DNA of 64,000 nucleotides. Source: Pohlia nutans (Eukaryota > Streptophyta > Bryopsida > Bryales > Mniaceae). Below, piece after piece: positions 59,879 to 64,000 of the stretch (position 1 is its first letter; every line of letters starts with the position of its first letter). The stretch is taken from NCBI GenBank assembly GCA_022496805.1, contig CM040087.1, positions 12,040,001 to 12,104,000 of the forward strand, in the 5' to 3' direction. A program made the position numbers and the translations under genes. The notes under the pieces were generated by a model. That model saw only the letters and a list, made by a program, of their open reading frames with translations. It did not search any database and was not told the DNA's origin.

Positions 59879-62800
59879 ATGGAGGACTTTGCAGATGCGT
59901 CGTTTGTACTGGGTGATGATTCTATGATGCAGGGGGTGGAAGAGTTACAGCAGGAGGAGCCGAGAATTTCACTGACTCCCGAGCAGCAGCTCGTTGTCGA
60001 CCTTGTGCGGAAAGGCAAGGTAAACCCTCTGGGAATGTGCAGATCCTTTTGATGAATCAGCATGTTCGTGTAGTGGGCTTTGTTGGCATTTTGAGTGACC
60101 TGAGTTGGGCCGGGCCAGAATGTCTTCTTCACGGGGTCTGGAGGGACGGGCAAGACGCTTGTTCTTCAGCACATTCTTCGATTCCTCAGTGAGAAGTACC
60201 AAGAACCAGGCGATGTGGTTATCACGGCGCCAACGGGCATTGCTGGTATTACCCTAAACCCTAAACCCTAAACCCTAAACCCTAAACCAATCTGTTGAGT
60301 TTTGGAGTGTGATTTGGCTTTGTTACTCCAGTTTGCGCAATGGAGTGTATTCGGAATTCTTTTGGTTCTCACGTCATTCAGGGTGTTGGATGGTCAGCAA
60401 TCCCTATAGGAGGGACCACCATACACAGCGCAACAGGAATTGGCATACCACAGAGGTCGAGAGATTTTAGCAGAATGTGGAAGCAACCGAATAGAAAGAA
60501 GTGGCGCAGTGCGAAAGTGTGGATCATTGACGAAATCTCGATGGTGAGTGCCGAGATGTTGGAGTATTTGGAGCAGACAATTACGAAGATTCGGACTTCG
60601 ACGGAATTAGTTCCGAAAGCCTTTGGTGGACTTCAGGTATCATGGGTTTAGCTATAACCCCTAAAGGACCAAGGATTCATGGTTTTATAATGACAAGCTT
60701 AAGCAATCATATTGTGAAAATTATAATTTGAATGAAACCAAATTTTATATCATTGGAAGAAGGGAAGAATATTATATATGTTGAATAAAATAAAAAACAA
60801 AAAAACAAAAAAGAATCTACATAAAACCTACTCAAAATTACTGAAAATAACAGGAGCCACCGGGTGGCCTTATGGTCCTTTAGGGGTTAAGCTTCCTGGT
60901 CTAAGATTCGTCACTCGAATTGAGAAAGAGTTACAGTAGTTATGTACCTCGTAATAAAACATCAATGTTCTTGCAGGTCATCTTTGCAGGCGACTTTTTT
61001 CAACTGCAACCGGTGAGGGAAACGCCAAACCCCACCCTCAGCGATCAGTTTCTTAACAGAGGTCTTGCATTTGAGGCACCTGCATGGCACAGAGCCAATC
61101 TGGAGATGGTCATCCTGAAAAATATCTTCCGTCAGGTGGGTTCGATACAACTGATTCGCATAGTTTGAGTGATGGGGTTTAGGGTTTAGGGTTTAGGCTG
61201 AGACATGCACACCAAGCTTTCATGGGGCTTGTGATTTGCACATGACATGAACGTTTCTAAGATTGGCTTTGCAATGCAGGGGGGTGGCGATTTTGTTAAG
61301 ATGTTGAATGGTATCAGAACTGGGGAGAATCCCGCAGCCTTGGAAGACATCGCCAAGCAGTGCTCCGGGGATCTTTCCGTTGAAGACGGGATTCTGCCGA
61401 CAGTTTTATATTCGAAGTAAGTGAATTCATATGTATGCAGTTTCAGAAACTGCTCTTAGAATATGACTGGGAAGCACTGTAATGTTTGAATTTTCAGTGT
61501 CTCTGAACGATTCATTTAAATCTCTCCTTGTTTCAGAAATAAGCCGGCGGATGCTCACAATTTGAGAGAATTAAATGCGTTGCCGGATGAGGTGGATGTA
61601 CTGAGGATTGGTCCACAACCTCGACAACAACCGGTGGTTTTAGTTGCTGATGATAACATTGTCACTCTTACGATGGAGAGTAACAATCCAGTTGTCTATC
61701 GACAGCAATTAAGCCTATTACAGGGGGCAGAATTTTGGAGAAGCTTAAAGAGCTCACCCTGAAAATTGGTGCGCAGGTATGACACCTGAACCCTAAACCC
61801 TAAACCCTAAAACCCTAAACCCTAAACCCTAAACCCTATGTGATACTTCGATACGTATAATGATTTCTGGAACATCAACAATCCCACCAATTTCTTTGTG
61901 CTCAAATGATTACTGCAGGTCATGCTCTTGCGGAATTTGGAACTCAGGGGAAAGGAAAGCGACCTTGTCAATGGATCTCGTGGAGTTGTGATAGGATGGA
62001 AGTCGAAGAAGGAGAAACTGGAGGCATTACAACGGAATGTCGAACAGTTCAAAAACAAGATGAATCCAGACAAGGAGGCCAAACTAAGGTCAGCTATGGA
62101 CAAACTTCAACGCAGCAGCATTGAATTCATTCCCGTCGTCGCGTTCCGAAATGGGCGCGCAGTCGACTGTATTCCTGAGCTCTTTGAGTATCCAATCTTG
62201 AATGTTGGAGAGTGCAGAAGGCTGCAGGTAAGCCTACTCTAATCAAACCTGTTTATGGATTTCGTTCAATCTGGGTACAAGTTGCTTACAAATTTTTGAG
62301 TCCTCCCTCATAAAAACAGAGTCCCTTCCTTAAATTTTAATGTGCTCGATATGGCACCCATGGACCTACAAATTGAAATGGACATTCCTACTCTAGTCCT
62401 CTACTGATAGGAATTTTTTGCAATCTTGAGAATCAATGCGGCCGCTTGATATAAGATCTACCTACTTTCAATGCTTACGAAAAAAATTGTAAGCATGTTG
62501 TACCCGACTGTACACAATGTTATTCTCAACTTTCGATTGTCATTTTCATACTGATTTTCATTTTCATTTGCTGGCAGGTGCCGCTAAAGTTGGCGTGGGC
62601 AATCACCATTCACAAGTGCCAAGGTACAGACACTTTGAATGTGACTAACAAATCTCTTCTTTACCCGAACTCGCAATAAGGTGGTTACCCCATTCCCAAC
62701 TGGCGCCTTAAACCAACAGCTAGGGGCATTTTTTGCAATCAATGCTACAATGATGTTGGTTGTAGCATGAGTTATAGTTGGTAATGGGTTCTCTCTTGTT

Positions 62801-63346
62801 GGTTTTAGTATATGCAAGTGTGGTTATGGATTCGTTGTTGTTGGTTTAAGCATCTTTAGTGTGTACAATACAAATCTTCTTTAGACAGAAACAACTCTAC
62901 CTATGTGACGTGAATGGAATGTGTCATACTTCAACTTTGAAAATTTATAACTAATTCATTCTTCATCCAAAAATTATGTTTCAACTTGTGTTGGAATCTA
63001 TTTCTTCTTGCCTAACTCTAAAAAATAATAATACTAAATATTATCAATGTCTCATATCCGTATTTCTTATTTAGTTGGGAATGGGGTAACCACCTTATGT
63101 TTTCAGTTCAAGCATTCAGCCTCCACTGTCTACCCTCCCGAAGGAAACTTAATTTCTGTCTGTTTGAATAACTCGAGTATGGTTGTTGCAGGAATGACAC
63201 TTGACTACGTGAAAGTCTATTTGAAAGACATCTTTGCTGAGGGCCAAGTGTACGTAGCGCTCAGTAGAGCGCGCTCCATACAGGGCTTGCAAGTCATCGG
63301 AAACGCCTCACGTAGTTATGTCAAGTATGTGTTGTCTGCCCTCTAA
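59879..63346 (+). CDS. PIF1-like DNA helicase
   Basis: Superfamily 1B 5'-3' DNA helicase; PIF1 proteins unwind G-quadruplexes and act in replication, mitochondrial DNA maintenance and telomere control. Ten exons: 59879-60019, 60119-60245, 60398-60636, 60977-61135, 61280-61416, 61537-61679, 61724-61776, 61919-62227, 62578-62623, 63192-63346, giving 502 residues. Walker A is GSGGTGKT (about 53-60) and Walker B WIIDEIS. Further motifs are VIFAGDFFQLQPV, LKIGAQVMLLRNLE, WAITIHKCQGMTLD and GQVYVALSRAR. The exon at 61537 reaches the next block only through a 44-nt intron (61680-61723) or else holds a frameshift. The protein is short, without the long N-terminus of yeast Pif1. Introns carry CCCTAAA arrays, a family A MITE and a TA-type MITE. 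A broken paralogue is at 41710-46835. Confidence 0.85.
60250..60288. repeat. telomere-like (CCCTAAA)n array in helicase intron 2
   Basis: Five perfect CCCTAAA units, the complement of the plant telomere repeat TTTAGGG, starting five bases after the splice donor at 60246. Confidence 0.95.
60655..60890. mobile_element. TTAA MITE family A copy in helicase intron
   Basis: Starts CCCCTAAAGGACCAAGG after TATAA and ends GGTCCTTTAGGGG before TTAA. The family interior is present with drift. Confidence 0.85.
61174..61197. repeat. telomere-like (TTTAGGG)n array in helicase intron 4
   Basis: Three TTTAGGG units on the plus strand, the orientation opposite to those at 60250 and 61789. Confidence 0.9.
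61789..61838. repeat. telomere-like (CCCTAAA)n array in helicase intron 7
   Basis: Seven CCCTAAA units, one with an extra A, beginning about 12 bases after the donor of the exon ending at 61776. Confidence 0.95.
62679..63095. mobile_element. TA-type MITE in last helicase intron, 417 bp
   Basis: TA flanks and inverted ends AGGTGGTTACCCCATTCCCA / TGGGAATGGGGTAACCACCT. The interior is AT-rich with a short repeated motif (TGTTGGTTTTAGTATATGCAA / TGTTGGTTTAAGCATCTTTAG). It occupies most of the 568-bp intron. Confidence 0.85.
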
Positions 63347-63375
63347 CCAGTCATGAATTTTCATATCCTATTATG

Positions 63376-63961
63376 GAATTGACGGATCAGGAAGCCTAAA
63401 TTGGGTCTTATGTTTTTTTTTTTGAGTTTTAAGTAGATCTTATGTGGGCTATTTTTGTTCAAATTTATTTGATATTTTACCAACATATGTAATGGAGTTA
63501 TCCTAAAAGCGAAGTTGTGTTTGAACAAGATACCATGTGTTTTGCTTTAATATACTCTTATTTTGTTTACTCTAAATAGTTATAAGATGTAGAAGAGCTT
63601 AGTGGCCTCTCATTATCAGGTGTGCAAGAGCTTGGTGGTCTCTAAACTCATGCACAACTAGTTTAGCCGTCAAAAGAGACAGTTAAACTAGTTGTGCATG
63701 AGTTTGAAAACCACTAAGCTCTTACACACCTAATGATGAGAGATCACTAAGCTTCTCCAAGCCTTATAACTATTTAGAGTAAACAAATAAGAGTAAATTA
63801 AAGCAAAACTCATGATATCTTGTTCAAACACAACTTCTCTTTCAGGATAACTCTAATGTTCTTCTCTGATTCTAGTGATAAAAAATTTGGTCCCATCTAA
63901 ATTATATTTTTCATGTTTAGATTTGTCATTTTAAAACCGTGAATCCTTGGTCCTTTAGGGG
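63376..63961. mobile_element. TTAA MITE family A copy split by a foldback element
   Basis: The left part has GGAAGCCTAAATTGGGTC and ACCAACATATGTAATG; the right part resumes TAATGTTCTTCTCTGATTC and ends CTTGGTCCTTTAGGGG before TTAA. The left terminus is eroded. It starts about 30 bp after the helicase stop codon. Confidence 0.8.
63495..63853. mobile_element. foldback element, GAGTTATCC family, copy 2
   Basis: A long hairpin with ends GAGTTATCC / GGATAACTC and arms GAAGTTGTGTTTGAACAAGA / TCTTGTTCAAACACAACTTC. The flanking 5 bases TAATG are repeated on both sides. It is nested in the family A MITE 63376-63961. Confidence 0.88.
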
Positions 63962-64000
63962 TTAAACATGCAGGTCAACTAATGCTCCGACTGGATAATT

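Noticed and set aside
60250..61838. A chromosome end
   Set aside because: The telomere-like arrays are only 3-7 units, occur in both orientations and lie inside introns, so they are interstitial.
59879..63346. The helicase as part of a Helitron
   Set aside because: Helitrons fuse the helicase to a Rep endonuclease and end in TC...CTRR hairpins. No Rep motif or such ends were found, and the gene has many introns like its host neighbours.
1..64000. CRISPR arrays, prokaryotic operons or ribosomal RNA genes
   Set aside because: None present. All convincing genes are intron-rich eukaryotic genes, and the repeats are transposon copies or tandem duplications without CRISPR spacing.

Overview
This is a nuclear window from a photosynthetic eukaryote, most likely a streptophyte (land plant or charophyte alga). 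The evidence is genes split by many GT-AG introns, a plant Shaker K+ channel with ankyrin and KHA domains, a plant-style alpha-amylase, a plant-type anoctamin, Arabidopsis-type CCCTAAA telomere-like arrays, and Stowaway, CACTA-like and Harbinger-like MITEs. Abundant piggyBac-type (TTAA) elements would be unusual for a flowering plant and fit an alga or another early-branching lineage better; the species cannot be named from the sequence. Gene models were built by hand from conserved protein blocks, splice sites and reading-frame continuity, so exon edges are predictions.

Layout. 0-3.9 kb: gene-free, with several MITEs. 3.9-15.7 kb, minus: a 15-exon AKT-type K+ channel (978 aa) with introns full of TTAA MITEs and a tandemly duplicated 39-nt exon. 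15.7-19.4 kb: the region between divergent genes, holding a TA-type MITE and a complete tRNA-derived SINE with a perfect 13-bp target duplication. 19.4-23.8 kb, plus: a 15-exon anoctamin-like membrane protein (669 aa). 25.5-30.3 kb, minus: a 16-exon alpha-amylase (561 aa). 31-38.7 kb: AT-rich repeats, mostly nested TTAA elements. 39.5-40.6 kb, plus: a small four-exon gene for a 69-aa membrane protein. 41.7-46.8 kb: a decayed copy of a PIF1-like helicase gene broken up by at least six elements. 49-53 kb: an unidentified decayed coding region. 54.1-59.0 kb: a 4.9-kb piggyBac element inserted into an older TTAA MITE. 59.9-63.3 kb, plus: a PIF1-like helicase gene (502 aa) with telomere-like arrays in three introns. 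63.4-64 kb: another nested MITE.

The cellular genes (K+ channel, anoctamin, amylase, small membrane protein, helicase) do not form a functional cluster. The unifying theme is the transposon layer: many families share TTAA duplications and termini reading CCC(C/T)TAAA, the piggyBac pattern, and one larger element carries a decayed piggyBac transposase. Several insertions sit inside other elements, giving a relative chronology and, in two cases, an inferable empty site.
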